Source of the DNA: Ardenticatenales bacterium
Lineage (GTDB): Bacteria; Chloroflexota; Anaerolineae; Promineifilales; Promineifilaceae
NCBI GenBank assembly: GCA_020634515.1
Contig: JACKBL010000007.1
Coordinates: forward strand, 62,001-126,000
Reading direction: 5' to 3'
Length of the DNA stretch: 64,000 nt
Shown: piece after piece, positions 9,051 through 17,168 of the stretch
How positions within the stretch are numbered: the first letter of the stretch is position 1
Layout: each line of letters starts with the position of its first letter
Position numbers and translations under genes: made by a program
The notes under the pieces: generated by a model
Databases searched by the model: none
Told to the model about the DNA's origin: nothing
What the model saw: only the letters and a program-made list of their open reading frames with translations

Positions 9051-9908
9051 CGAGTCGGGAAGTTGATCGAAAAGTGTCGTGTCTGTCGGTTGAAAATCGG
9101 TGATCACGAACACCTCCTCCAGAGAGTCAAAGTTTACCGTGGGTTGCACGATGGCGCGCTGGTGCAGTTCCGCTTCGCCGCGTTGCACTTCAATGACGCG
9201 CCCGATAACGAGATCGGGGGGGAAGCGCCCGCCTAACCCAGACGTGACCACGATTTCATCCAACATCACCGGTGCTTCCAGATCGATCCAGTTCAACGCC
9301 ATGGAACCGCCCAGCCCGCCGCCGCGCAGCAGACCCGTGGCGCGCGAATCCACCAGGCGGGCGGGAATACTGCTGATGTTGTCGCTGACCAGCAGCACCT
9401 GTGCTGCGTGTGGCGAAGTGCGAAACACCTGGCCTACCAGCCCGCGTGCGGCCTCCACCGGCATGCCCACAACCACGCCATCGGCGGAACCTTTGTCGAT
9501 AATGATGCTCTGGAAGTAGGGGCTGGTGTTGTAGGCAATGACGGAAGCCAGCACGCGCTGAAATTCAGGCGTTTCACTGGCGCGGGCGAAAAGGTCTTCA
9601 AGCTGCCGATATGTGCCCAGGTCCTCGCGCAATTGGGCGTTTTCCCGTAGGAGGGTGTCAATTTGCGCTTGCAGCGTGTTTATTTCCTGCGCCGCAGCCT
9701 GGAGGTCGCGCGGACCGGAAAGGGCTTCCGCAACGGTATCCGTGCCCCCCGACGTCCATTGCATGAGGACGGAAATGGGGTCGCGTACAAAGGAAAACAG
9801 CCCCTCCAGATTGCCTGTGCTGTCCAACACCATGAAGACGATTGCCAGCCCAATCAGGACGGCAATAACGCCCCCCCGAATGCGTTGTTGCGCTTCATTC
9901 AGATTCAT
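9048..9908 (-). CDS. mreC: Rod shape-determining protein MreC
   Basis: A 286-residue protein with a short cytoplasmic N-terminus, one membrane helix (about 12-30), a coiled coil (about 68-100, LQAQIDTLLRENAQLREDL) and the beta-rich MreC domain (SPYFQSIIIDKGSADGVVVGMPV). It bridges cytoplasmic MreB and periplasmic PBP2. The 3' end overlaps the simple repeat at the mreD junction by a few bases. No strong ribosome-binding site is seen before the ATG. Confidence 0.93.
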   Translation of the reverse strand: MNLNEAQQRIRGGVIAVLIGLAIVFMVLDSTGNLEGLFSFVRDPISVLMQWTSGGTDTVAEALSGPRDLQAAAQEINTLQAQIDTLLRENAQLREDLGTYRQLEDLFARASETPEFQRVLASVIAYNTSPYFQSIIIDKGSADGVVVGMPVEAARGLVGQVFRTSPHAAQVLLVSDNISSIPARLVDSRATGLLRGGGLGGSMALNWIDLEAPVMLDEIVVTSGLGGRFPPDLVIGRVIEVQRGEAELHQRAIVQPTVNFDSLEEVFVITDFQPTDTTLFDQLPDS

Positions 9909-10109
9909 GGTTTGTAACTGCTAACCCTCTCGTGGCTCGAGCTTGTCAAAGCCCTTCGTCGCACGGCACGCCACAAAGGGGGTTGCCTTCAATGGGATGA
10001 AAGACGACAAAAGTGGCCGGGCGTATGGATGTCAAAGCTGGTTTGAGACTTTTGTCGTTGATTTTCAGGACAGGTAGGCTGCCCGCCCTGTTCGCGGGGC
10101 AAGATGGCA
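9909..10109. other. mreB-mreC spacer with inverted repeat
   Basis: This 200-base gap contains a 10-base inverted repeat, CGACAAAAGT near 10004 and ACTTTTGTCG near 10048, with a loop of about 35 bases. It may attenuate transcription between mreB and mreC. No gene is seen. Confidence 0.5.
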
Positions 10110-11171
10110 TCAATGGTGCGTGCTGTTGCGGTCCAGACCCACAAGAACGCGGCGGTAGTTTTCCAGGTTCTCCAGAACGCGACCCGCGCCCCGTGCCACG
10201 CAGGTCATGGAATCTTCCGCCACCCAGACGCGCATTTTGATGGCATCTTCGATGCGGTCCGCCAATCCTTGAATTTGTGCCCCGCCGCCGGCCAGGCAGA
10301 CGCCCACTTCCATCAGGTCCGCCACGAGTTCCGGCGGGGTTTCATCAATGGCGTCGCGCACGGTGTCTACGATGATGTTGATGGAGGGGGACATGGCTTC
10401 GCGCAGTTCAATGCTGCTGATTTCTACGGCTTGGGGTAGGCCGTTAATCAGGTTGCGCCCGCGCAGGGTCATGGTGCGTTCTTCGGGCAGGGGGAAGGCG
10501 GAGCCAATGCCGATTTTGACGCGCTCGGCCATGCGTTCGCCAATGAGGAGGTTGTATTTGCTGCGGGCGTATTGGATAATGTCTTCGTCCATCTCATCGC
10601 CGGCTACACGGATGGAGCGGCTGGTGACGATGCCGCCCATGGCGAAGACGGCAACTTCCGTTGTGCCGCCGCCAATGTCCACGATCATGCTGCCGCGGGA
10701 TTCAATGATGGGCAGGCTGGCGCCGATGGCCGCGGCCATGGGTTCTTCGATGAGGTGTGCTTCGCGGGCGCCGGCGGAGATGGCGGCGTCGTAGACGGCG
10801 CGTTTTTCCACTTCCGTGACGCCGCTGGGGACGCCCACGACGACGCGCGGGCGGGGGAAGGGCACGATCATTTGCTCGTGCGCCTTGTTGATGAAGTATT
10901 GCAGCATCGCTTCGGTGATCTCGAATTCGGAGATAACGCCGTCGCGGAGGGGACGAATGGCGACGATGTCGCTGGGGGTGCGGCCTACCATTTCGCGGGC
11001 TTCCGCGCCGATGGCCAGGGGCCGCCGCGTGCGTTTGTTGATCGCTACCCAGGAGGGTTCGTTGATGACGATGCCCCGATCACGGATGTAGACGAGGGTG
11101 TTTGCGGTTCCCAGGTCAATGCCAATATCTAGTGAAAAGAGACCAAGAAGGTAGTCGAGTGGTCTGAACAA
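10110..11171 (-). CDS. mreB: Rod shape-determining protein MreB (actin homologue)
   Basis: An MreB of about 353 residues with phosphate-1 loop DIGIDLGTANTLVYI, phosphate-2 loop MIVDIGGGTTEVAV and the adenosine motif CLAGGGAQIQGL. It forms membrane-associated filaments that position the elongasome. A TTG start (11171) is proposed because the only upstream ATG (11243) overlaps an extended -10 promoter box and would add an unconserved leader. GGGAA lies upstream of the TTG. It is the first gene of mreB-mreC-mreD-PBP2. Confidence 0.93.
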   Translation of the reverse strand: MFRPLDYLLGLFSLDIGIDLGTANTLVYIRDRGIVINEPSWVAINKRTRRPLAIGAEAREMVGRTPSDIVAIRPLRDGVISEFEITEAMLQYFINKAHEQMIVPFPRPRVVVGVPSGVTEVEKRAVYDAAISAGAREAHLIEEPMAAAIGASLPIIESRGSMIVDIGGGTTEVAVFAMGGIVTSRSIRVAGDEMDEDIIQYARSKYNLLIGERMAERVKIGIGSAFPLPEERTMTLRGRNLINGLPQAVEISSIELREAMSPSINIIVDTVRDAIDETPPELVADLMEVGVCLAGGGAQIQGLADRIEDAIKMRVWVAEDSMTCVARGAGRVLENLENYRRVLVGLDRNSTHH

Positions 11172-11231
11172 GGTTTTTTCCCGTGGTGTTGTACGATAGT
11201 TTCTGGGCAGGCGATCTGCCAAACATATCGG

Positions 11232-11240
11232 ATTATAGCA
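11232..11240 (-). promoter_or_regulatory. Extended -10 promoter of the mre operon
   Basis: Read on the minus strand the sequence is TGCTATAAT, a perfect extended -10 element, about 60 bases before the TTG start of mreB. No good -35 box is present, as is usual for extended -10 promoters. A TGCCGGCA palindrome occupies the -35 position (11251-11258). Confidence 0.65.
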
Positions 11241-11447
11241 CATGGGATAATGCCGGCACGAAATGCCCCCACCTCTCTCCTGATTCTGAGAAATTCATGA
11301 ACCGCGCCGCAAATTCCGCCTACAAACCGCCTGTTACTTGCCTGCGTGCCGCGCGTATAAGATGATACAGACAAGACATCGTAGACATCCCTTTTCGTTG
11401 CGCCAACCATTACAACCAGGCGCCGAACTATTTCACAGGAATTCATT

Positions 11448-11867
11448 ATGTCACACCAGGCACTGTTTGCCGGACTCGTGTACGACCAGGACGAGCACCT
11501 CGTAGACACCGCTTTCGTCGGCAGCGAAGCCCACTACGTCATTGACGACAACGGCTTTCACCGCCACATCCCTGCCGCGGACGTGGATCGGCAGGTGCTG
11601 AACGTCTTCATTGACCAACTTCAAGATCACAAGGAGATCGCCGTAGACCAGGCATTGCGCCTGATGGGCAAAGACGACTTGTTCACCAAAGCCGCCATTG
11701 ATGCCTCCATTCGCAATGTCAACGTTGAGGAGATCATGCGCCAGGGTATTCCGGTGCAGGCCCGCGATATGATGGGGATGATGGGTTTTCGCGTGATTAT
11801 CAACTATCACGGCGAGGTTGTGGGAATGAACCAGCCCAGTGTCAGCGATGAAGAGGGTTGGGACTAG
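11448..11867 (+). CDS. Hypothetical protein, 139 residues
   Basis: A soluble, acidic protein beginning MSHQALFAGLVYDQDEHLV, with no signal peptide or membrane segment. The N-terminal 60 residues look beta-rich (YVIDDNGFHRHIPA), the middle is helical (IDQLQDHKEIAVDQALRLMGK), and the C-terminus has a short Met-rich stretch (RDMMGMMGFRVIINYHG). ACAGGAATTCATT before the ATG gives a ribosome-binding site. It is divergent from mreB. The family is not recognised and no function is proposed. Confidence 0.75.
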   Translation: MSHQALFAGLVYDQDEHLVDTAFVGSEAHYVIDDNGFHRHIPAADVDRQVLNVFIDQLQDHKEIAVDQALRLMGKDDLFTKAAIDASIRNVNVEEIMRQGIPVQARDMMGMMGFRVIINYHGEVVGMNQPSVSDEEGWD

Positions 11868-11876
11868 CGGTCTGAA

Positions 11877-11935
11877 GATTGGACCAATTTTGCGCGCTCA
11901 ACGGCCATTTTCACCAGAGAAAATTGGTCCAATCT
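11877..11935 (+). repeat. Family B inverted repeat (GATTGGACCAATTTT), copy 1
   Basis: Arms GATTGGACCAATTTT and AAAATTGGTCCAATC flank a spacer of about 30 bases with CGCGCTCAACGGCCATTTTCACC-like sequence. It follows the hypothetical gene directly and is followed by CTTAGCAGTTAC, the outer arm of the larger form of this element. Other copies are listed separately. Confidence 0.88.
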
Positions 11936-12004
11936 GCCTTAGCAGTTACCCTGGAAAGTGTGTTGACAGGCTCCTAAGTAACCGTTCGGAATTAACCTCA
12001 CGGA

Positions 12005-12034
12005 GATTGGTTCAATCTCACAGATTGAACCAAT
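12005..12034 (+). repeat. Short family B variant hairpin
   Basis: GATTGGTTCAATC, four bases, then GATTGAACCAATC form a tight hairpin. The preceding CTAAGTAACCGTTCGGAATTAAC-like flank recurs before the similar hairpin at 56913-56953, so this is a second subtype of the family. Confidence 0.8.
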
Positions 12035-12060
12035 CTGCAAATCACTAAGTTGTTTTTGAA

Positions 12061-12193
12061 CGTTTACTAAGTGGCTGTCCGCAATTAAATTAGCGGAAAT
12101 GTGCGGACAGCGACTATCCTTGATAGCCGCTATCGCGGATAGCTTGGCAGTAACCGTGCGTAAGAAGTATGAAGTCGTTTGCGGACGGTTGCT
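12061..12193 (+). repeat. Family D element, copy 1
   Basis: Hairpin arms GCTGTCCGCA/TGCGGACAGC are followed by CAGTAACCGTGCGTAA and a return arm GCGGACGGTT. Copy 2 is at 18925-19027; copy 1 carries an extra block of about 31 bases (GATAGCCGCTATCGCGGATA palindrome) between the hairpins. Its right end reaches the stop codon of the sugar transferase gene, so the element has supplied the last codons or inserted at the gene end. Confidence 0.8.
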
Positions 12194-13619
12194 AGTAGGC
12201 GCCACGCCCAAAGAGGGTGAAGGGAATCGTCTGCAAGATCAAGCGCAGATCAAAGCTCAACGACCAGTTCTCAATGTAGTAAATGTCCAGCAGGCATTGT
12301 TCATCAAAAGTCAGGTCGGAGCGTCCGCTGACCTGCCACAGTCCCGTTAATCCCCCTTTGACGGCCAGCCGCTGCCGGTGCCACGGTTGATACTGGCGCA
12401 CTTCTTCGGGCAGCGGCGGGCGTGGCCCCACCAGGCTCATTTCCCCCAGAAACACATTGTAAAACTGCGGTAGTTCGTCCAGACTCAATCGACGGATGAT
12501 GCGACCGGCGCGCGTCAGGCGCGGATCGTTCTTGATTTTGAAGATGGGGCCGGAGGCGTCATTGAGCGCCATCAGGTCTGCTTTTTGCGCTTCGGCGTCA
12601 ATGACCATGGAGCGGAACTTGATCATGCGGAAGAGGCGGCCGTCCTTTCCCACACGCTCCTGAGCAAAAAAAATGGGGCCGGGGGAATCCAGCTTGATCA
12701 GGATGGCGATGAGCAGGGTCGCCAGCAGCACGGGGAGCGCCAGCAGCAGGACGACCGTTAAATCCAGCAGCCGCTTCAACAGTTGACCGGCGCGGCTGAT
12801 ACGCAGATTGCGCACGCTGAACACGGGCACACCCATCATATTCGTGAACTGCACCCGGTTTAGGCTTAGCTCAAATAGATCGGGCACAATCAGGGGATGC
12901 ACGCCCCATTCGTAGGCCAGGCGCACAAGCTGCATGGTATGTTCGTGCATACGAGCGGGCAGGGCAATGAAAAGGGTGTTAACCCGCGGCCACTCTTGTA
13001 GAATGCGGGGCAAATCGCCGGTGGAGCCGAGATGAGGAATACGACCGGAGCCAAGATTGTTTTCGCTATTGCCGTCGTCCAGGTAGCCAATGGCGCGGTA
13101 GCCCAGGTCGGGGCGGGCGAGCAAGGTGCGGATCACGCCGCGCCCGACCTCCCCCGCGCCGATGATGAGGACGTGGTCTACGCCCACGCCGCGTTGGTAG
13201 AGCAGGCTGAGGATGAGGCGGCGCAACAGGCGGGCAACGCTGATGAAGGCCACGATGAAGACAAAAGCCCACATCAGTAGCAGGCGCGAGAAGACCAGCG
13301 GCTGCAAGAAGAAGGTGATCATGGTCATTAGGGCCAGGGCGGCGGCAGCGCTGTAGCTGACGCGGGCGAGTTCGTCTATCCACAATTCTCCGCGCCGCCG
13401 TGTCCAGACGTTGGCCTGGGAGAATGTGAGCATGATCAGCAGGGTTAGCAGGGCTTGCTGCGCGATGTAGTTGCCGTAGGGTTCGTAGAAGGTGACGGGC
13501 CGGATCCACTCCAGCCTGTAGCGTACCACGTAGGCGGCGATGAAGGCGAGATTGACCAGTAGGACGTCGCTGAGGATGGTCACCAGGCGAACGACGCGGA
13601 AGTTGAAGCGGTTCTTCAT
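12192..13619 (-). CDS. Polyprenyl glycosylphosphotransferase (exopolysaccharide priming)
   Basis: A 475-residue enzyme that transfers a hexose-1-phosphate to undecaprenyl phosphate to start exopolysaccharide repeat units. The N-terminal part has four membrane helices (to about residue 130) and a CoA-binding-like Rossmann segment (VDHVLIIGAGEVGRG). A further membrane helix (about 285-310) precedes the catalytic bacterial sugar transferase domain with PIFFAQERVGKDGRLF, KFRSM, DELPQFYNV and SLVGPRPPLPEE. Its ATG overlaps the stop of the glycosyltransferase gene (ATGA), so the two are co-translated. A WbaP/CpsE-type role is likely; the exact sugar is unknown. Confidence 0.92.
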   Translation of the reverse strand: MKNRFNFRVVRLVTILSDVLLVNLAFIAAYVVRYRLEWIRPVTFYEPYGNYIAQQALLTLLIMLTFSQANVWTRRRGELWIDELARVSYSAAAALALMTMITFFLQPLVFSRLLLMWAFVFIVAFISVARLLRRLILSLLYQRGVGVDHVLIIGAGEVGRGVIRTLLARPDLGYRAIGYLDDGNSENNLGSGRIPHLGSTGDLPRILQEWPRVNTLFIALPARMHEHTMQLVRLAYEWGVHPLIVPDLFELSLNRVQFTNMMGVPVFSVRNLRISRAGQLLKRLLDLTVVLLLALPVLLATLLIAILIKLDSPGPIFFAQERVGKDGRLFRMIKFRSMVIDAEAQKADLMALNDASGPIFKIKNDPRLTRAGRIIRRLSLDELPQFYNVFLGEMSLVGPRPPLPEEVRQYQPWHRQRLAVKGGLTGLWQVSGRSDLTFDEQCLLDIYYIENWSLSFDLRLILQTIPFTLFGRGAY

Positions 13620-14752
13620 GTTGTCGTCAAGGCTTTTTGGTATACGGCAACCATTTGCTGCCCTGCCTGCTCCCAGGTGAACTGTTGGGCCTGCGCCAGA
13701 CCTTGCGCGCGCATTATAGCAACCAGTGATGGGTCGTCCAATAGGCGTGCCATGTTGCCGCTCAATGCGGCGACGTCATGTGGGTCGAAGTGGAGCGCCG
13801 CCGGCCCGGTTACTTCGGGGATGGCGGAGGTGGCGGCGGCGACGACGGGTGTGCCGCAGGCCATGGCTTGAAGGATGGGCATGCCAAATCCTTCGTATAC
13901 TGAGGGGAATGCGAGTAAAGTGCCGGCATTATACCAAAGCGGCAATTCGTCGTCAGGAACATATCCCGTGAAACGTACCTGTTCCCGCAAACCTAGCGCC
14001 TCCACCTGCGTGAAAATCTCGTCATAAAACCAGCCCTTCCCCCCGACCAGCACCAACTGCACATCCTTTAGATGCACCGCCGCCCGCATTTGCGCGAAGG
14101 CGCGGATGAGCGTGGGCAGGTTCTTCCGGGGTTGCAGCGTGCCCACGTGCAAAACGAACCGGTCGGGGAGTTGTTTGGCGCGGCGGAAGGCGGCTATCTC
14201 CGCCGCCGGCAATGGGCGGAAGGCGGCGTCCACCCCTGGCGATACGACGTCGATTTGCGCCAGAGGGATGCCCAACACGTCGTGGATGTCCTGGCGACCT
14301 GCCGCCGATATGGCGACGACGCGCCGCGAATGCCGGCACGACCGCCGCGTCTGCGCCAGCAAGTACAACCGTTGCGCCGCCGGAAACCGGTCCGGATAAT
14401 GCACGAAGCTCAAGTCGTAGACCGTGACCACGGTCGGACACGGAGCCAACACGGGGGTGGCGAAGGCCATGCCATGTAGCAGGTCCAGGCGCGCGCGCCA
14501 CGCGGCCAGCGGCCAGCCGGTCTGCTCCCAGACGATGCGCACCAGGCGGCGTTCGGTGGGCCAGCGGCTGGAGACGAACGCGCGCCCGTGCGCTGTGGGA
14601 ATATCTCCCTGGCCGCGGGTGAAGATGGTGTAGTGGAGGTGGGGAAGTGCCGGCAAATGCCGTAGCACCTGCGCCATGTAATGGTGAATGCCCGCCCGCC
14701 GATACCCGGCCTCGCCAGAGAGCAAATGAGCGTTAATGCCAATTCTATACAC
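13616..14752 (-). CDS. Glycosyltransferase family 4 (GT-B)
   Basis: A 378-residue retaining GT-B glycosyltransferase. The acceptor domain contains GEAGYRRAGIHHYM. The donor domain has HVGTLQPRKNLPTLI and the E-x7-E type motif in YEGFGMPILQAMACGTPVV (about 290). It probably extends the lipid-linked sugar made by the overlapping downstream glycosylphosphotransferase. The start is GTG. A TATAAT box ends 8 bases before this GTG, so the message may be leaderless. Confidence 0.92.
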   Translation of the reverse strand: MYRIGINAHLLSGEAGYRRAGIHHYMAQVLRHLPALPHLHYTIFTRGQGDIPTAHGRAFVSSRWPTERRLVRIVWEQTGWPLAAWRARLDLLHGMAFATPVLAPCPTVVTVYDLSFVHYPDRFPAAQRLYLLAQTRRSCRHSRRVVAISAAGRQDIHDVLGIPLAQIDVVSPGVDAAFRPLPAAEIAAFRRAKQLPDRFVLHVGTLQPRKNLPTLIRAFAQMRAAVHLKDVQLVLVGGKGWFYDEIFTQVEALGLREQVRFTGYVPDDELPLWYNAGTLLAFPSVYEGFGMPILQAMACGTPVVAAATSAIPEVTGPAALHFDPHDVAALSGNMARLLDDPSLVAIMRAQGLAQAQQFTWEQAGQQMVAVYQKALTTT

Positions 14753-14760
14753 GAGGGCAA

Positions 14761-14766
14761 ATTATA
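14761..14766 (-). promoter_or_regulatory. TATAAT box directly before a GTG start
   Basis: On the minus strand the order is TATAAT, TTGCCCTC, GTG. Transcription would start on or within a base or two of the start codon. No ribosome-binding site fits in the 8-base gap, which supports a leaderless transcript. No clear -35 box is seen. Confidence 0.55.
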
Positions 14767-14810
14767 GCCTGTTCCCTCAGAAAACGCGCACAGACCCCTC
14801 GTGGCCTCGC

Positions 14811-14839
14811 TTGACGCTTATTTTAGCTTATGATAGACT
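14811..14839 (+). promoter_or_regulatory. Sigma-70-like promoter
   Basis: TTGACG, a 17-base spacer and TAGACT. The next gene on this strand is the LysM lipoprotein 370 bases away, behind one family B and one family C element, so either a long structured leader or an unrelated small RNA would be made. Confidence 0.45.
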
Positions 14840-14950
14840 ACATTATGTTGAGTGAGACCGTCCGCAACCCATCGCGGCGTTCCGCGTATCCTCACCATCC
14901 CGCGCAACGGGTTCGTGCGAAACGACTTCAGCATCTCTCATACACAAAAT

Positions 14951-15046
14951 GTAACTACTAACGCTCTCTGGGGATTGGACCAATTTCACGCGCTCAATGG
15001 TCATTTTCACCAGAGGCAATTGGTCCAATCTGACTTAGCAGTTACC
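14951..15046 (+). repeat. Family B composite inverted repeat, copy 2
   Basis: Outer arms GTAACTACTAA and TTAGCAGTTAC enclose the inner GATTGGACCAAT/ATTGGTCCAATC arms. This full-length form of about 95 bases is a nested imperfect palindrome. Confidence 0.88.
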
Positions 15047-15106
15047 ACAAAATCCTGTTTGGTTCACCCGCCGTGAACGCGCCGTTCTGGGGTTGAGCCA
15101 TTAGGA

Positions 15107-15196
15107 CTGACGATGAAATAAAGTACGGAATTGCATCGTCAGTTTGCAGGAACGGTAAGGAAACAACTTCGTTGTCTTATTAAATTTCCGTTCCTT
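15107..15196 (-). repeat. Family C two-hairpin element, copy 3
   Basis: Reverse orientation relative to copy 1. Its end lies 6 bases before the GGAGG ribosome-binding site of the LysM lipoprotein gene, so it forms the 5' untranslated region of that gene and could influence its expression. Confidence 0.9.
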
Positions 15197-15212
15197 ATCA
15201 TTGGAGGCCACT

Positions 15213-15923
15213 GTGAAACGGACGATTAAGAATTCTCTTACCGGGCTGTTGGTCACGGCCTTGTTGGCGCTGCTGCTGGCTGCCTGTGAACGCCCCCTGC
15301 GACCGGACTCAGGCCAGATGGAGTCACCAGAAGCCCCTCAGGCCACGCAGCCCGCGGACATTTTGGTGCAGCCCACCCCGCCCACGGACGAACCGGCGAC
15401 CGGAGACCAGGGGACGGAACCGGGCGCGGCGGACCAGGGCGTGGAAGCGCCCACCGACGAAACACCGACTGGCGAGACACCCACGGGTGAAACGCCAACT
15501 GAAGCCGCCCCCACGGACACGGGCGAGCCGACCGGTGATGCCACGGCTCCTCCCGCCGAAACGAACGAGCCGCGGGCGGATGTCACACATACCGTGCAGT
15601 CCGGCGAAACGCTCTACTCCATTGCACTGCAATATGGCGTGAGCATGGACCTCCTCATTCAGGCAAATAGCCTGACGGATCCCAATCGGCTGGACGTGGG
15701 CGACCAAATTCTCGTCCCCCTGAGCGGTAATCTACCTGAGGGCGCGCCCACTACCCCGCCCGCGGGCGAAGAGCGCATTCACATTGTGGCTGCCGGCGAC
15801 AATCTGTTCCGCATCGGCTTGCTGTATGGTTTCACTGTGGATGAATTGGCCCAGTACAACGGCCTGGCGAACCCCAATGCACTGGAAGTTGGGCAGGAAA
15901 TTCGTATTCCGCCCGCGCCGTAG
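15213..15923 (+). CDS. LysM-domain lipoprotein
   Basis: A 236-residue exported lipoprotein. A basic N-terminus and a hydrophobic segment end in lipobox LLAAC (Cys25). A Thr/Pro/Glu-rich linker of about 95 residues, with TGETPTGETPTE repeats, leads to two LysM domains: HTVQSGETLYSIALQYGV (about 132-178) and HIVAAGDNLFRIGLLYGF (about 190-235). LysM binds peptidoglycan or chitin-type glycans, so the protein probably tethers the membrane to the wall. No catalytic domain is present. The GTG start is set by GGAGG five bases upstream. Confidence 0.9.
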   Translation: MKRTIKNSLTGLLVTALLALLLAACERPLRPDSGQMESPEAPQATQPADILVQPTPPTDEPATGDQGTEPGAADQGVEAPTDETPTGETPTGETPTEAAPTDTGEPTGDATAPPAETNEPRADVTHTVQSGETLYSIALQYGVSMDLLIQANSLTDPNRLDVGDQILVPLSGNLPEGAPTTPPAGEERIHIVAAGDNLFRIGLLYGFTVDELAQYNGLANPNALEVGQEIRIPPAP

Positions 15924-15965
15924 GTGTCTCTACGGGAGAGGGCGCGCGCGCTCCCGTGACATTTC

Positions 15966-16053
15966 CTAAGCCAGATTGGACCAATTTTCACTGGTAAAAA
16001 TGGCCGTTGAGCACGTGAAATTAGTCCAATCTCCAGAGAGCGTTAGTCGTTAC
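15966..16053 (+). repeat. Family B composite inverted repeat, copy 3
   Basis: CTAAGCCAGATTGGACCAAT and AATTAGTCCAATC arms, with the right outer arm GCGTTAGTCGTTAC. It separates the lipoprotein gene from the Nudix gene. Confidence 0.85.
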
Positions 16054-16081
16054 CGCCGGCAAAAACCCCGGACCACACGCC

Positions 16082-16624
16082 ATGACACCCGCATCCCGTT
16101 CCAACTCCCCCGCCCGCGTTTTGTGGGATGGCCCTTCCTGGCAGTTTTGCCTGCGGCAAATCACTTTGCCTGATGGGCAAACGCTGGAAAAGGGCATCAT
16201 TGACCATCCTGGCTCGGTGCTGATGGTTCCGCTGCAAGGCGACCAGGTATTGCTGCTACGGCAGTACCGGCTGGCATTGGACGAGGTGATTTTGGAGCTT
16301 CCTGCCGGCACACGCCACCCAGACGAGTCCTGGCTTGCCTGCGCCCAGCGAGAACTGCGCGAAGAAACGGGCTACCGCGCCAACTCCTTCACCTCTCTAG
16401 GTGAAATCTGGCTGGCCCCTGGCCTCAGCAATGAACGCATGGCCCTTTTCCTGGCCACGGACCTCGCCCCCGATCCCCTGCCAGGGGATGTGGACGAGGA
16501 AATTGAGGTCATTTCCATGCCGCTGACCGCCGCTGTGCAAATGGCCCTCAGCGGCCAGATGCGGGACGCCAAGAGTATTGTCGCGCTGTTGCGCGTCGCC
16601 TACTTTCGACAGAATCAGGGATGA
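16082..16624 (+). CDS. Nudix hydrolase, ADP-ribose pyrophosphatase-like
   Basis: A 180-residue Nudix enzyme with a complete box: GTRHPDE, seven residues, then RELREETGY. The N-terminal beta strands (VLMVPLQGDQVLLLRQYR) and the short proline-rich loop APGLSNERM after the box match the ADP-ribose pyrophosphatase subgroup, which hydrolyses ADP-ribose or related nucleotide sugars. It lies upstream of the rpmF-fab promoter and is probably transcribed separately. Substrate is inferred from subgroup only. Confidence 0.88.
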   Translation: MTPASRSNSPARVLWDGPSWQFCLRQITLPDGQTLEKGIIDHPGSVLMVPLQGDQVLLLRQYRLALDEVILELPAGTRHPDESWLACAQRELREETGYRANSFTSLGEIWLAPGLSNERMALFLATDLAPDPLPGDVDEEIEVISMPLTAAVQMALSGQMRDAKSIVALLRVAYFRQNQG

Positions 16625-16676
16625 CGCCGGTTTCATCGCGCCCACGAGGAGCGGGTCCGTTCCGCGAGGATTTGTC

Positions 16677-16704
16677 TTGACACACCAGAGGGCATGGCTA
16701 TAAT
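16677..16704 (+). promoter_or_regulatory. Sigma-70 promoter of rpmF-fabD-fabG
   Basis: A consensus TTGACA, a 16-base spacer and a consensus TATAAT. The rpmF start is about 90 bases downstream, and the leader contains GCGGCTGTCGTGCCGC, a small hairpin. Confidence 0.75.
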
Positions 16705-16795
16705 TAGCTTGTTACGCGGCTGTCGTGCCGCGTTTTTTATGCTGAAAATTGCGGGCGCGCGCCAAGCGGCCCACGGACAAGAGAGAGAATTTGAC

Positions 16796-16981
16796 ATGGG
16801 TGCTTTACCGAAGCGAAAAATATCCAAAGCGCGACGCAATCGCCGTCGCGCTCATGACAGCCTGACGCCGTTCCACCTTGTTCGCTGCGACAACTGCGGC
16901 GAAATGAAACGCCCCCACCATATGTGCCCGCATTGCCGCACGTATCGGGGTCGCCAGATATTGCCGGCATTTGAAGAATAG
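16796..16981 (+). CDS. rpmF: Ribosomal protein bL32
   Basis: A 61-residue protein beginning MGALPKRKISKARRNRRRAH, the typical bL32 start, followed by a zinc ribbon with CDNCGE and CPHC (two CxxC pairs). It is a 50S subunit component. The start was placed at this Met because the upstream in-frame residues are not conserved; GAGAGAG precedes it. The link to fatty-acid genes fabD and fabG downstream is conserved in many bacteria. Confidence 0.95.
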   Translation: MGALPKRKISKARRNRRRAHDSLTPFHLVRCDNCGEMKRPHHMCPHCRTYRGRQILPAFEE

Positions 16982-17168
16982 CCGTCACTTTTTCTCCCTC
17001 TGCCCTCCTGTGGGACAGTCAGTGCCAGAAACTGCTCTCCTCTTCTTCTCGCGCGGCAGTGGGAGTGGGTGCGCCCGTTTCCTGAACCACGCACCTACCG
17101 CCGCCGCCAGCCCGAATCACCAATGAATCCGGCTGGTCGCTCCCCGACTGTTTCCGAGGTCTTAAAAA

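Noticed and set aside
15324..15707. 127-codon minus-strand frame over the LysM gene
   Set aside because: It covers the Thr/Pro/Glu-rich linker in antisense; the + strand gene has lipobox, two LysM domains and GGAGG.
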